44,417 nucleotides of DNA from Neoroseomonas soli (lineage in GTDB: Bacteria > Pseudomonadota > Alphaproteobacteria > Acetobacterales > Acetobacteraceae), in contig NZ_JAAEDM010000036.1 of the NCBI RefSeq assembly GCF_018129065.1, forward strand, positions 1 through 44,417. Reading direction: 5' to 3'. Position numbers and translations under genes: made by a program. Numbering within the stretch: the first letter of the stretch is position 1; each line of letters starts with the position of its first letter. Under the pieces are notes generated by a model. That model made no database searches. It had not been told where the DNA came from and was given only the letters and a program-made list of their open reading frames with translations. Shown in pieces: positions 7,320 to 16,085 of the stretch.

Positions 7320-9812
7320 TCATTCCTCGAGTTCGCCGAACAGGCGGAACCGCATCATCCGCTGCGTAGGCCGGTCAGCGCCTTCGGCCACCGCGCGCCG
7401 ATAGGCATCAAGCGCCGGCCTGATGCGCTTGCGCAGCCGCTCCGCCTCGCTCAGCCCTACCCATCCGGCCACCAGGGTCGGCTCGTCCTGCGTCACCTTC
7501 CCGAAGATGGCCGCGGCCTCCTCCACCGCACCGTCCTCGAGCAGCAGGTGACCCAGCCTCGCCGCCACGGCCGGCTTGTCCGGCACCGCGGCAACCGCCT
7601 CGCGCGCCGCGGACACCGCCTCGGCCCGGCGGCCCTGGCGCCACAACGCATCGGCCAGGGCGAGGTGCACCTCCTCGGAGGAAGGGCTCGCCTCCAGTGC
7701 CTCGGCCAGCGCCTCGCGCGCCGCGCCCGCATCGCCTCCGGCCAGCAGCAACTGCCCGAGGCGCGCGCGCAGATCGGCCGCCTTCGGATGCGCGGCGACG
7801 CCCCGCCGTGCCGCCTGGGCTGCCTCCTCGACCCGGCCGGCGCGCCAGAGCGCGTCGGTATATCCCAGCCAGACATGGGCCGGGACGCGCGGTCCGACCG
7901 TGGCCCGGGCAAAGGCCTCCGCGGCGGCCGCGGGTGAATCCTGCGAAAGCAGCAGATGGCCGAGCCGCGCCGCGATCGCGACGCTGTCCTGCAAGGTCCC
8001 GGCGGCGGCCCTGATCTCCCGCAGCGCATCCTTCGCGCGATGCTGGCGCCACAGCGCATCGGCGAGGGTGAGGTAGGCGTTCTCCTCGCCCGGATCGAGC
8101 GCGATCGCCCGGCGGGCCTCCTTCTCGGCGGCCACCGCCCCGCCTTCGCCCGCCAGCAGCAGGTAGGTCGCGTGCCGCGCGGCAAGCACGGCGCTGGTGG
8201 GGTGCGCGATCGCCCCCGCGGCGGCAGCCGCGTGGCCATCGGCGAAGCGACGCTGACGCCAGAGCGCGTCGGTCAGGCCAAGCCAGCCGTCGAGCTCCTC
8301 GGGCGCGGCCTCGGTCAGCGCGCGGAAACCCGTCTCGGCCTCCGCCAGTTGCCCGGCTCCCAGCCTCAGCGTGGCCAGAAGCCGACGCAGCCCCAAGGCC
8401 GCCGGGTGCGCATGCAGGCCGAGCTCCGCGACGGCAATCGCATCCGGCACCCGGCGCGCCTCGCGCAACTGGTTCGCCAGGGCGTGCCAGGCGCCCTCGG
8501 CCGCCGGCGCCGCCGACATGCGCGCGAGCAGTTCCGTCATCCGCGGACCATGGCCCGTGCCGCCCTCGGGTGGCGGCTCCAGGATGGCGAGGCCGGTGGC
8601 GGCCTCCGTATCCGACGGGTCGATGGCGATGGCGCGGGTGAAGGCCCGCCGCGCCGCGCCGGGCCGGCGGGCCCAGGCCAGTATGGAGCCGAGCTGCGCA
8701 TGTGCCGAGGCAAGGCGAGGCGCCGCGGCAACGGCCTCTTCCGCCGCCGTGACGGCCTCCGCCACCCGCCCGAGGCGCTTCAGGCACTGCACCAGCGCGC
8801 CGCGCAGGTGCTGGTCGACCGGTCCCGTTGCGATCGCCTCGCGGATCGCCGGCGCGGCGCGCGCGGGATCGTCCATGGCGATGCAGCAATTGGCGAGGCG
8901 CAACCGGGGCTCCGGTTCCTCCGGCCGTTGCGCGATCCATTCGCGCAGCAGCGCTTCCTCCTCCTCGTAGCGCCCAACGCGGCGCAGCGCGCGCGCCCGC
9001 GCGTCCAGCCCGCGGTGCGGCGGCACGGTCCGCCCCCCATCCGCCGCGGCCCCGAAGGCCTTGGCCCAGCGCGGATGGCCCCGCTGCTCCAGCGCCAGGG
9101 CCAAGGCCGAGAGGAGCGTCGGGGAGGCGCGCCGCGCCTCGCGGAGCGTCGCGAGCGCCAGTGCCGGGTCCTCCGCCAGCGCAGCCATCAGCACATGCCG
9201 CGCGGATCGGGATTCGACCAGCACCGTCGGGGTGGCATGGCCGGCATGGCGCAGCGGCGCGGCATGCAGCCCGGGCAGCCGGGCAAGCAGCGCGGCATGG
9301 GCGCCGTCCTCCCGATCGAACGGGTCGAAGGCCATGATCGCGGTCGGCGCCAGGTCCTCCGCGCGAACAGCCATGCCGACATGGCGGGCATTGTCGAAGA
9401 ATTGCTGCGAGCGCGCGTCCTCCGGCACATCGGCCGGGTCGATCGAATATTGCGGCGAGAGCGCCAGCGTCGCCTTCGCGCCGAGCGCACGGGCATATTT
9501 CAGCGCCGCGTAGCCGCCCATCGAGAAACCATAGGTGACCGAGGCCGGCCCGCCCGCCGCCACCGCCTCCGGCAGCAACTCGCTCATCGGCTCCGCCGGA
9601 TACCAGTCCTGTGCGTCCGTGGAGAAGGAGAGCGTGGTCCAGCCGAGCCTCGCCGCGAGGCCGTGGCCCCACCATTCGTCCGGCGCCATCGCCTCGATGC
9701 GCCCGGGCGCGAAGACGACGAGCGTGGCAGGCCCTTCGCCGGGCCAGACATGCAGACGGATGCCGCCCGACTGACGGAGCAGGCGGGCGGGCGGCCGGTC
9801 GGGCTGAGGCAT
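7320..9812 (-). CDS. Alpha/beta-hydrolase fold fused to TPR repeats, 830 aa
   Basis: Two-part protein. Residues about 1-220 look like an alpha/beta-hydrolase: beta-strand LVVFAPG, then TYGFSMGGYAALKYA with the nucleophile elbow G-F-S97-M-G, and later LRHAGHATP and a region ending TVLVES. A conserved Asp (PFDRED) and His could complete the triad, but I cannot fix them. Residues about 230-825 are helical repeats of TPR type (for example AHAQLGSILAWARRPGAARR). The C-terminal 340 residues are organised as larger units, each marked by DALWR, with starts spaced 70, 68, 68 and 68 residues. No signal peptide is seen, so a cytoplasmic location is likely. A hydrolase or esterase acting on, or sensing, a polysaccharide or protein partner bound by the TPRs is possible; the substrate is unknown. 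It is convergent with the lipoprotein gene and divergent from the acylase gene. Confidence 0.8.
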   Translation of the reverse strand: MPQPDRPPARLLRQSGGIRLHVWPGEGPATLVVFAPGRIEAMAPDEWWGHGLAARLGWTTLSFSTDAQDWYPAEPMSELLPEAVAAGGPASVTYGFSMGGYAALKYARALGAKATLALSPQYSIDPADVPEDARSQQFFDNARHVGMAVRAEDLAPTAIMAFDPFDREDGAHAALLARLPGLHAAPLRHAGHATPTVLVESRSARHVLMAALAEDPALALATLREARRASPTLLSALALALEQRGHPRWAKAFGAAADGGRTVPPHRGLDARARALRRVGRYEEEEALLREWIAQRPEEPEPRLRLANCCIAMDDPARAAPAIREAIATGPVDQHLRGALVQCLKRLGRVAEAVTAAEEAVAAAPRLASAHAQLGSILAWARRPGAARRAFTRAIAIDPSDTEAATGLAILEPPPEGGTGHGPRMTELLARMSAAPAAEGAWHALANQLREARRVPDAIAVAELGLHAHPAALGLRRLLATLRLGAGQLAEAETGFRALTEAAPEELDGWLGLTDALWRQRRFADGHAAAAAGAIAHPTSAVLAARHATYLLLAGEGGAVAAEKEARRAIALDPGEENAYLTLADALWRQHRAKDALREIRAAAGTLQDSVAIAARLGHLLLSQDSPAAAAEAFARATVGPRVPAHVWLGYTDALWRAGRVEEAAQAARRGVAAHPKAADLRARLGQLLLAGGDAGAAREALAEALEASPSSEEVHLALADALWRQGRRAEAVSAAREAVAAVPDKPAVAARLGHLLLEDGAVEEAAAIFGKVTQDEPTLVAGWVGLSEAERLRKRIRPALDAYRRAVAEGADRPTQRMMRFRLFGELEE

Positions 9813-9823
9813 GCCTGCCGCTT

Positions 9824-9917
9824 AGAGCAGATCGCATGCGGCTGGAAGCAGCCGTATGCGTGAAGATGCTCGCTCAACCATGGCGAGAGCGGCTGCCACC
9901 GATGTGGAAACCGCTCT
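9824..9917 (+). repeat. Dispersed ~90-bp repeat, copy A
   Basis: Shares 79 of 91 aligned positions (my count, 9827-9917) with copy B at 15298-15388. Outer ends are inverted (AGAGC at 9824-9828, GCTCT at 9913-9917). Near one end is an imperfect hairpin, cgcatgcggct paired with agccgtatgcg. It occupies the spacer between the divergent TPR and penicillin-acylase genes. The form resembles the short palindromic interspersed elements known in alphaproteobacterial genomes (RIME-like). Confidence 0.8.
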
Positions 9918-10005
9918 CACAGGATTCGCCCGGCGCATCGATCCGGCGCCCCCGCCCCGACGTCGCTGGTTCCCATCCCGGCCGGCCGGCGCCATCTTCA
10001 CCCGC

Positions 10006-12390
10006 GTGAAGACTCTTCTCCGCTGGTGCGGCCGGATTGCTGGCGGCCTGATCCTCCTCCTGGCCCTCGTCGTCGCCGGCGTGGCGGCCACGGTGTGGTG
10101 GACTCTGCCCGCCCGCGACGGGCACTTCGACATCCCGGGCCTCTCGGCGCCGGTCGAGGTCGCCTTCGACGAGTACGGCATCCCGCGCATCTCCGCCCGG
10201 GCGGAGCACGACGCCTGGGCCGCGCTCGGCTGGCTGCACGCACGCGACCGCATGTTCCAGATGGAGATGATGCGGCGCGGGGCGAGCGGCCGGCTGGCGG
10301 AGGTGACCGGCAGCGGCGGCCTGCGCGTCGACCGCTTCATGCGCCTGCTCGGCTTGGTGCCGCGGGCGGAGGCCGACCTCGCCGCCCTGCCCGCGGATGT
10401 CCGCGCCGCGCTGGAGGCCTATGCGCGGGGGGTGAATGCCTGGATCGCGCGCCGCGGCCGCTTCGCCGGGCCGGAATTCGTCCTGCTCGGCGCGCCGGAA
10501 CCGTGGCGGCCGGTGGACAGCCTGCTCTGGGGCAAGGTCATGGGCCTCTGGCTGTCGGGGAACTGGCGCACCGAACTCGACCGCGCGCGCCTTGCCGCCA
10601 TCCTGCCGCCGGAGCGGCTGGAGGATCTCTGGCCGCGGGACTTTTCGGCGGGCCGGCCCGACGCGCCGGAGATGCAGGCCGCGCTCGCACCCGCCGAGGC
10701 GCCGCCCCCCGCCGTGCCGCCGCTGGCGGGGCTCGAGCGCCTGGAGGCGGCGCTGCCGCGCTTCCCCGAGGATGCGCCATTGCCTTCCATGGCCTCGAAC
10801 GCCTGGACGGTGGATGGCGCGCGCTCGGCCACCGGCGCACCGCTGCTGGCCAGCGACCCGCATCTCGGCTTCGGCGCGCCGATCCTCTGGTACCTGGCGC
10901 GCATCGAACTGCCGGGTGGACGCATTCTCGCCGGGGCCTCCGCGCCTGGCGTGCCGGGCATCGTCATCGGCCGCAGCGACCGCCTCGCCTGGGGCTTCAC
11001 CACCACGCATTCCGACACGCAGGATGTCTTCGTCGAGCGCCTCGCCGGCCCCGATGCCTACGAGACCCCCGAGGGGCCCCGCACCTTCACGGTGCGGGAG
11101 GAGGTGATCCAGGTCCGCTGGGGCGCGCCTGTGACCCTGCGCGTGCGGGAGACGCGGCACGGGCCGGTCGTCTCGGACCTCGATGCCCCGGCGGGGCGGG
11201 CGGACGGCACGGTCCTCGCCGTCGCCATGGCGAACCTTCAACCGGGCGACACCGCCGCCGCTGGCCTGATCGCGCTGAACGGCGCGCGCAGCATCGCTGA
11301 GGCGCGGGAAGCGGCGCGCCTGATCACCAGCCCGTCGCAGAACCTGATGGTCGCCGATGCCGATGGCGGCATCGCGATGTTCCTCACCGGCCGCGCGCCC
11401 GTCCGCCGCTCGGGTGATGGCAGCCGGCCCGTCCCCGGCTGGGACGGCAGCGCAGACTGGACCGGCTTCGCGCCCTTCGAGGCGCTGCCCCATGTCGAAC
11501 GCCCGGCGAGCGGCCTGATCGCCAATGCGAACAACCGGATCGTGCCGGCGGGCCATGGGGTGTTCCTCGGCCGCGACTGGCCGGGCGACTGGCGCTTCCG
11601 GCGGATCGGCGCATTGCTGGACGGGCCTTCCCGGCCGGATGCCGCAGGTTTCGCGGCCATGCAGGCGGACCGGTATTCCCTCTTCGCCGCGGAGGTGCTG
11701 CCCGCCCTGCGCGCCGCCCCGCGACCGCCCGGCGCGGCGGGCGCTGCGCACGACATTCTCTCCGCATGGCAGGGCGGCATGGAGGCCGCGCGCGCCGAGC
11801 CGCTTCTCTTCCACGCCGCCCTCGCCCGCTTCGGCCGCGGCCTGCTGACCCGCGCCGGCCTGCCCGAGGACGCCTGGCGGGCCAGCCCGGAATTCCTCCG
11901 CCGCGTGCTGACCGACGCCGCGACCGGCGCAGCCTGGTGCGGGGAAGCCGGCTGCGGCCCGCTGCTCTCGGCCGCGCTCGCGCGGGCGGTCGCGGACCTT
12001 GCGCCGGTGCACGGCCCCGACCCGGCAGCCTGGCGCTGGGGGCCGGCGCACGAGGCGCGCTTCGAACACTCCCTGCTGCGCTTCCTGCCCGGGCTTGGCG
12101 CGCTGACGCGCATCACGACACCGACGGGCGGCGACGGGGAGACGGTGGCCCGCGCCGGCCTGGGGCCCGAGGTCGGCGGCCGCTTCGGCAATATCCACGG
12201 TGCCGGCTTCCGCGGTGTCTTCGACCTCGCGGATCCCACGGCGACCTTCGTCGTCATTGCAACCGGCCAGTCGGGCCATCCAATGAGCCAACACTGGGCG
12301 GACCAGGTGCCGGCCTGGCGGGACGGCGTGCTGCTACGCCTCGGGCCGGTCGAAGGAGAGCCGTCCGGTCGCATCCGCCTCACGCCCTGA
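10006..12390 (+). CDS. Penicillin acylase family Ntn-hydrolase, 794 aa
   Basis: Hydrolyses an amide bond; members include penicillin G acylases and quorum-signal (acyl-homoserine-lactone) or lipopeptide acylases. Seen: an N-terminal membrane/signal segment (LILLLALVVAGVAATVWWTL), an alpha-subunit-like part containing DEYGIPRISA and DRMFQMEMMRRGASGRLAE, both typical of the family, and the autoprocessing site MASNAWTVDGA, in which Ser264 would become the N-terminal nucleophile of the beta subunit. LLASDPHLGF and NANNRI follow as expected. The GTG at 10006 is preferred as start because it is followed directly by the signal segment and because the open frame upstream runs into the dispersed repeat. 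Residues are all present for activity; substrate cannot be inferred. The stop overlaps a possible upstream start of bpt, so the two may be co-transcribed. Confidence 0.87.
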   Translation: MKTLLRWCGRIAGGLILLLALVVAGVAATVWWTLPARDGHFDIPGLSAPVEVAFDEYGIPRISARAEHDAWAALGWLHARDRMFQMEMMRRGASGRLAEVTGSGGLRVDRFMRLLGLVPRAEADLAALPADVRAALEAYARGVNAWIARRGRFAGPEFVLLGAPEPWRPVDSLLWGKVMGLWLSGNWRTELDRARLAAILPPERLEDLWPRDFSAGRPDAPEMQAALAPAEAPPPAVPPLAGLERLEAALPRFPEDAPLPSMASNAWTVDGARSATGAPLLASDPHLGFGAPILWYLARIELPGGRILAGASAPGVPGIVIGRSDRLAWGFTTTHSDTQDVFVERLAGPDAYETPEGPRTFTVREEVIQVRWGAPVTLRVRETRHGPVVSDLDAPAGRADGTVLAVAMANLQPGDTAAAGLIALNGARSIAEAREAARLITSPSQNLMVADADGGIAMFLTGRAPVRRSGDGSRPVPGWDGSADWTGFAPFEALPHVERPASGLIANANNRIVPAGHGVFLGRDWPGDWRFRRIGALLDGPSRPDAAGFAAMQADRYSLFAAEVLPALRAAPRPPGAAGAAHDILSAWQGGMEAARAEPLLFHAALARFGRGLLTRAGLPEDAWRASPEFLRRVLTDAATGAAWCGEAGCGPLLSAALARAVADLAPVHGPDPAAWRWGPAHEARFEHSLLRFLPGLGALTRITTPTGGDGETVARAGLGPEVGGRFGNIHGAGFRGVFDLADPTATFVVIATGQSGHPMSQHWADQVPAWRDGVLLRLGPVEGEPSGRIRLTP

Positions 12391-12443
12391 TGCGGGCGAT
12401 GGTTGATTCCAGGGCGGCGCGCGCCGACACTAGGGACGACAAC

Positions 12444-13208
12444 ATGCTCCAGCGATCCGCCCGCCGTCCGCAGTTCTTCTACACGACCGCGCCACTGCCC
12501 TGCCCTTACCTGGCCGGACGGACGGAACGGAAGATCGTGACCGAGCTTTCCGGCCCGGAGGCGGAGGCGCTGCACGACCGCCTCTCCCGGGCCGGCTTCC
12601 GGCGCAGCCACAACATCGCCTATTCGCCGGTCTGCCCGGGCTGCCAGGCCTGCATCCCCATCCGCATCATCGCCGGCGCCTTCGAGCCGGACCGCACGCA
12701 GCGCCGCATCGCCCGCGCCAATGCCGACGTCTCCGCCGTCGAGATGCCGCCGCGCGCGACCGCCGAGCAGTTCGCCCTGTTCCACCGCTACCAGAAGGCC
12801 CGCCACGCCGATGGCGACATGGCCGCGATGGGCTTCTACGACTACCGCGCCATGGTCGAGGACACGCCGATCGGCACCGGCGTGGTGGAGTTCCGCGATG
12901 GCACCGACCGGCTGCTCGGGGCCTGCCTGACGGACCGGCTCTCGGACGGGCTCTCGGCCGTCTATTCCTTCTACGACCCCTCGGCGGAGAAGCGCTCGCT
13001 CGGCACCCACGCGGTGCTGTGGCTGGTTGACCGCGCGCGCGAGCTCGGCCTGCCCTATGTCTATCTCGGCTACTGGGTGCCGGAGAGCCGCAAGATGGCC
13101 TACAAGGCCCGCTTCCGACCGAGCGAGGTGCTCGTGGGCGGCATCTGGCGCGTGCTCGGGGATGAGACCGTGAACGCTTCCGTTGTCATGTCCAGCGTCG
13201 AGGCCTGA
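12444..13208 (+). CDS. bpt: Aspartate/glutamate leucyl(arginyl)-transferase Bpt, 254 aa
   Basis: Transfers an amino acid from aminoacyl-tRNA to the N-terminus of proteins beginning with Asp or Glu, marking them for ClpS/ClpAP degradation (N-degron pathway). Seen: the family opening PQFFYTTAPLPCPYL, the Cys-rich PVCPGCQACIPIR (Cys64, Cys67, Cys70), FHRYQKARHADGDM, and the C-terminal LGYWVPESRKMAYKARFRP followed by E. Length is normal for bacterial Bpt. The ATG at 12444 has AGGGA about 8 nt upstream and gives the usual N-terminus; an ATG at 12390 overlapping the acylase stop would add 18 atypical residues. Probably in an operon with the acylase gene. Confidence 0.93.
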   Translation: MLQRSARRPQFFYTTAPLPCPYLAGRTERKIVTELSGPEAEALHDRLSRAGFRRSHNIAYSPVCPGCQACIPIRIIAGAFEPDRTQRRIARANADVSAVEMPPRATAEQFALFHRYQKARHADGDMAAMGFYDYRAMVEDTPIGTGVVEFRDGTDRLLGACLTDRLSDGLSAVYSFYDPSAEKRSLGTHAVLWLVDRARELGLPYVYLGYWVPESRKMAYKARFRPSEVLVGGIWRVLGDETVNASVVMSSVEA

Positions 13209-13400
13209 CGGTTCGCGCAGGCGTCGCGCCGCCCTTCGCCCCGGTCAATTTCCGGATGCGCCGCAGTTCCGCGTGCGGCCGCCCCGCCAACCCCGCGCGC
13301 CATGCCATTCGCCTCGCCCATGACGGGACCATCGCAAGGCTCGGCGGCATGAGCGGGCAGCGCCACGGATGCGGTGCATCCCGGCCACATGCGATGTGCC
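13209..13400. terminator. Convergent spacer with small hairpins
   Basis: Spacer between bpt (+) and the chemoreceptor-like gene (-). GGATGC-GGT-GCATCC (13367-13381) is a perfect 6-bp hairpin, and CACAT-GCG-ATGTG follows at about 13386-13398. Together they may act as a bidirectional terminator; no T tract is visible. Nothing else is seen. Confidence 0.35.
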
Positions 13401-15029
13401 CTAACCGGCGCGGGTCTCGCTCGTCATGGCCTCCGCCGCGGCCTTCGCATCCCCCGCGAGGCGCGAGAGTTCGCGCATGGCGGCGGAGGCCTGTTCGGCC
13501 GTCGCCGCGCTCGCGCCACCCATGCCCGAAAGGACCCCGCCGCGCTCGTCGAGATGCCGCAGGGCCTGCTCCTGCTGCACTGTCGCCTCGACGACCGCGC
13601 CCCCGAGCAGCGCCAGCTCGGCGAGCATCTCATCGAGCCGTTCGAGGGCGGCGCGGATCTCCGCGAGGCTGCGGGCAGCCTCGCCGCGGCGCTGCCCGGC
13701 GCTGTCCACGATTGCGGCGATCTCGCGCGCCAGATGCCCGGTGCCGGTGCCAAGCCGGTCCATCCCCTCGGCCACGACGGCAAGGGCCCGACCATGCTCC
13801 CCGGCGCGGCTGGCAGCGGAGGCGACATCGGCGGCCAGGGTTCTCGCCTGGGCGGCGAGATCGACGATCGCCTTGACGTTTTGCGACACGTGATCGGTGT
13901 CGTCGCCGAGGCGATGAACGATTTCGCCCAGGTCACGCAGCCGCCCGAGATTGTCGTCCAGCAGCACCTTCAAATCGCCCGCGCGCTCAAGCGCGTCCCT
14001 TGCGCTTCCGCCCGCGGCCCGCAGCGCGTCTGCGCTGTCGGCGAGACCGGCTGCCAACCCTTGCAGCCCGGCAAGCTGCGCGCCGGAGCCATCGGCAAGG
14101 ACCCCGAGCGTGCCGGAGGCCTGGGTGGCGATCGAGGCGGTCTGCCGCGCGCCTTCCAGCGCCCGCTCGGCCAGCCGGTGCGTCGCGGCCAGTCTTTCCC
14201 TCAGCACCTCCACCGCGCGCGCCACCTGGCCGATCTGGTCCTCCCGCCGCGTCATCGGCACTGTGACGCCCAGGTCGCCACGGGCAACCCGGATCATCGC
14301 CTGAGCGATCCGCCCGACGGGGCGAATGATTATGCGGACCATCACCCACACCAGCACCACGGCGAGCAGGCCGATCAGGGCGGCGGCGAGCGTGACGCCG
14401 TGCCCACGCCGGGAGACTTCGCTCGCCGCCCTCAGCGCGGCGTCGGATCGCCGGTCCACCGCCTCCCTCGCCGCCACGGCCAGGCGGTTGAAGGCGGTCT
14501 GGAGGTCCAGCCACTCCTCCAGCAGCGGCGGCTCAGGACGCCGCCGGAGCACGGCCGTCTGGCGCGCGCGTTCCGTGAGGTCCGGCAGCCGGGCGAGCAT
14601 GTCCCGCCCGGCGCCGACCACGGCGGGGTCGAGATCAGGCCCGAGTTGCTCCTCCAGGCGGCGGAACGATGTCGCCAATTGGTTGGCCGGCAACGCCATC
14701 CGCCCGACGACGGCATTCGGCGGCACGCTGCCTGCGACGACGGCGACGAAGGCGCTCCCGTAGGCGGCGACCCCGCCCGCAAACGAGTCCACCGTGCCCT
14801 GAAGCGCGCGCTGCCGCGGACCCAGTTCCTCGATGACCTCAGCTTGGCGCGCGAGGATGTCGAAAGCATTCCAGCCCTGCAGCGCGACCGCGACGAGAAT
14901 GAGAACGGAGGCGATCCCCGCTCGCGTGCCGATGCGGCCCAGCCACTCGGTCAAGCGCCAGCGCGCCCTGCGTTCCATTCCGTCCCGCGCCGAGCGGACG
15001 GCGTACGTCTCCTCGGGCGATTCTTTCAT
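13401..15029 (-). CDS. Methyl-accepting chemotaxis-like protein, degenerate tip, 542 aa
   Basis: Membrane receptor layout: cytoplasmic N-terminus, TM1 at about residues 37-53, a periplasmic helical domain of ~155 residues, TM2 at about 211-234, HAMP at about 236-285 (RPVGRIAQAMIRVARGDLGV, EDQIGQVARAVEVLR), then a long coiled-coil output region. The hairpin tip of chemoreceptors, which normally reads close to NxxIEAARAGE followed by GRGFAVVAxEVRxLA, is here ADVASAASRAGE (about 400-411) then GRALAVVAEGMDRLG. The invariant-type Asn, Glu and the EVRxLA segment are lost, so CheA/CheW binding is doubtful. No che genes are nearby. It lies downstream of urtE on the same strand, separated by a 357-bp spacer holding a repeat. 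It may signal in a non-chemotactic role or be decaying. Confidence 0.78.
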   Translation of the reverse strand: MKESPEETYAVRSARDGMERRARWRLTEWLGRIGTRAGIASVLILVAVALQGWNAFDILARQAEVIEELGPRQRALQGTVDSFAGGVAAYGSAFVAVVAGSVPPNAVVGRMALPANQLATSFRRLEEQLGPDLDPAVVGAGRDMLARLPDLTERARQTAVLRRRPEPPLLEEWLDLQTAFNRLAVAAREAVDRRSDAALRAASEVSRRGHGVTLAAALIGLLAVVLVWVMVRIIIRPVGRIAQAMIRVARGDLGVTVPMTRREDQIGQVARAVEVLRERLAATHRLAERALEGARQTASIATQASGTLGVLADGSGAQLAGLQGLAAGLADSADALRAAGGSARDALERAGDLKVLLDDNLGRLRDLGEIVHRLGDDTDHVSQNVKAIVDLAAQARTLAADVASAASRAGEHGRALAVVAEGMDRLGTGTGHLAREIAAIVDSAGQRRGEAARSLAEIRAALERLDEMLAELALLGGAVVEATVQQEQALRHLDERGGVLSGMGGASAATAEQASAAMRELSRLAGDAKAAAEAMTSETRAG

Positions 15030-15386
15030 CTAGCGGGAACCCCGATGGGCCAGGTCACGAACCGGCTGCACGGACAGCGCCATGCCCGCGCGACGCCGGC
15101 GGAGATCGCGGCAAGCGAAGCGGGCGGTCCCGCGGGGATGATTCGTTTGCACGCCCAGGAGGTTCTTCCGCTCCGCCCGCCATCCGGTGCCGGCGGTGGG
15201 ACACGCGCCGGAATCTCTATAAGCAAACGCTAGCGGTGCGGCGTTCGCCGGGCAAGCATGCAGAGAATGCACGTCGGGGAGTTCCTGACCGCGCAGCGCA
15301 GATCGCATAGGGCTGGAATCAGCCGCATGCGTGACGATGCTCGCTCCGACATGGCGAGGGCGGTTTCCACCGATGTGGAAGCCGCT
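15030..15386. other. Spacer between urtE and the chemoreceptor-like gene
   Basis: About 357 bp without a supported gene. Its left part (15030-15297) shows only non-coding-looking frames and must contain the promoter of the chemoreceptor-like gene; no clear promoter hexamers were identified. Its right part is repeat copy B. Confidence 0.45.
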
Positions 15387-15388
15387 CT
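15298..15388 (+). repeat. Dispersed ~90-bp repeat, copy B
   Basis: 91 bp with 12 mismatches to copy A (9827-9917), no gaps. Contains the same imperfect hairpin (cgcatagggct with agccgcatgcg) and the invariant block caccgatgtggaa. Its right edge reaches into the TAG stop codon of urtE (15387-15389 on the minus strand). Confidence 0.8.
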
Positions 15389-16079
15389 AAACGGTCAGCA
15401 GCCGGCGCACCGCATCCTCGTCCAGCGCGGCCGGTTCCCCGCTCAGCGCCACCTCCCCGCGCACCATGATGGCGAGCCGATCGGCCAGGCCGCGGGCGAA
15501 CTCGTAATACTGCTCGACCAGCAGCACGCCCATGCCGCGATCCTTCGCCAGATGGGCGATAACGCGGCCGATGTCCTTTATGACGTTCGGCTGGATGCCC
15601 TCGGTCGGCTCGTCGAGAATGAGAAGCCGCGGCCGTGCGCATAGCGCGCGCGCAATGGCGAGTTGCTGCTGCTGCCCGCCCGAGAGGTCGCCGCCGCGCC
15701 GGCGGAGGAACTGGCGCAGGATGGGGAAGAGGTCGAAGACCTCGGAATCGACGGAGGAGCCGCGCGGCGCGGCGGCCAGCGCGGTCTCGAGATTCTCCTG
15801 GACCGTCAGGAAGGGGAAGATCTCCCGGCCCTGCGGCACGTAGCCGATGCCGGCGCGGGCGCGCTCCGCCGTCGGCATGCGCGTGATGTCGCACCCTTCC
15901 CAGGCGACGGTCCCGCCACCGACCGTCTCCAGCCCCATGATCGAGCGCAGCAGGGAGGACTTGCCGACCCCGTTGCGGCCGAGCACGCAGGTGATGCTCC
16001 CCGGCTCGACGGCAATGGAGACGCCGCGCAGGCAGAGGCTCGCGCCGTAGGAGAGGTCGATGGAGCGAACGTCGAGCAT
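15387..16079 (-). CDS. urtE: Urea ABC transporter ATPase UrtE, 230 aa
   Basis: One of the two ATPases of the urea (branched-chain-amino-acid type) importer, cytoplasmic. Seen: Walker A GRNGVGKS (34-41), Q-loop region, signature LSGGQQQQLAIARAL, Walker [26 protein letters not shown] is a hallmark of UrtE as opposed to LivF. ATG at 16079 is 6 nt after the urtD stop. Last gene of urtABCDE. Its TAG stop is shared with the end of dispersed repeat copy B. Confidence 0.95.
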   Translation of the reverse strand: MLDVRSIDLSYGASLCLRGVSIAVEPGSITCVLGRNGVGKSSLLRSIMGLETVGGGTVAWEGCDITRMPTAERARAGIGYVPQGREIFPFLTVQENLETALAAAPRGSSVDSEVFDLFPILRQFLRRRGGDLSGGQQQQLAIARALCARPRLLILDEPTEGIQPNVIKDIGRVIAHLAKDRGMGVLLVEQYYEFARGLADRLAIMVRGEVALSGEPAALDEDAVRRLLTV

Positions 16080-16085
16080 CTGATC

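Noticed and set aside
9856..10005. Upstream ATG starts for the penicillin-acylase-family gene
   Set aside because: They lie within or just after dispersed repeat copy A and would place ~50 basic residues before the signal segment; the GTG at 10006 gives a normal N-terminus.
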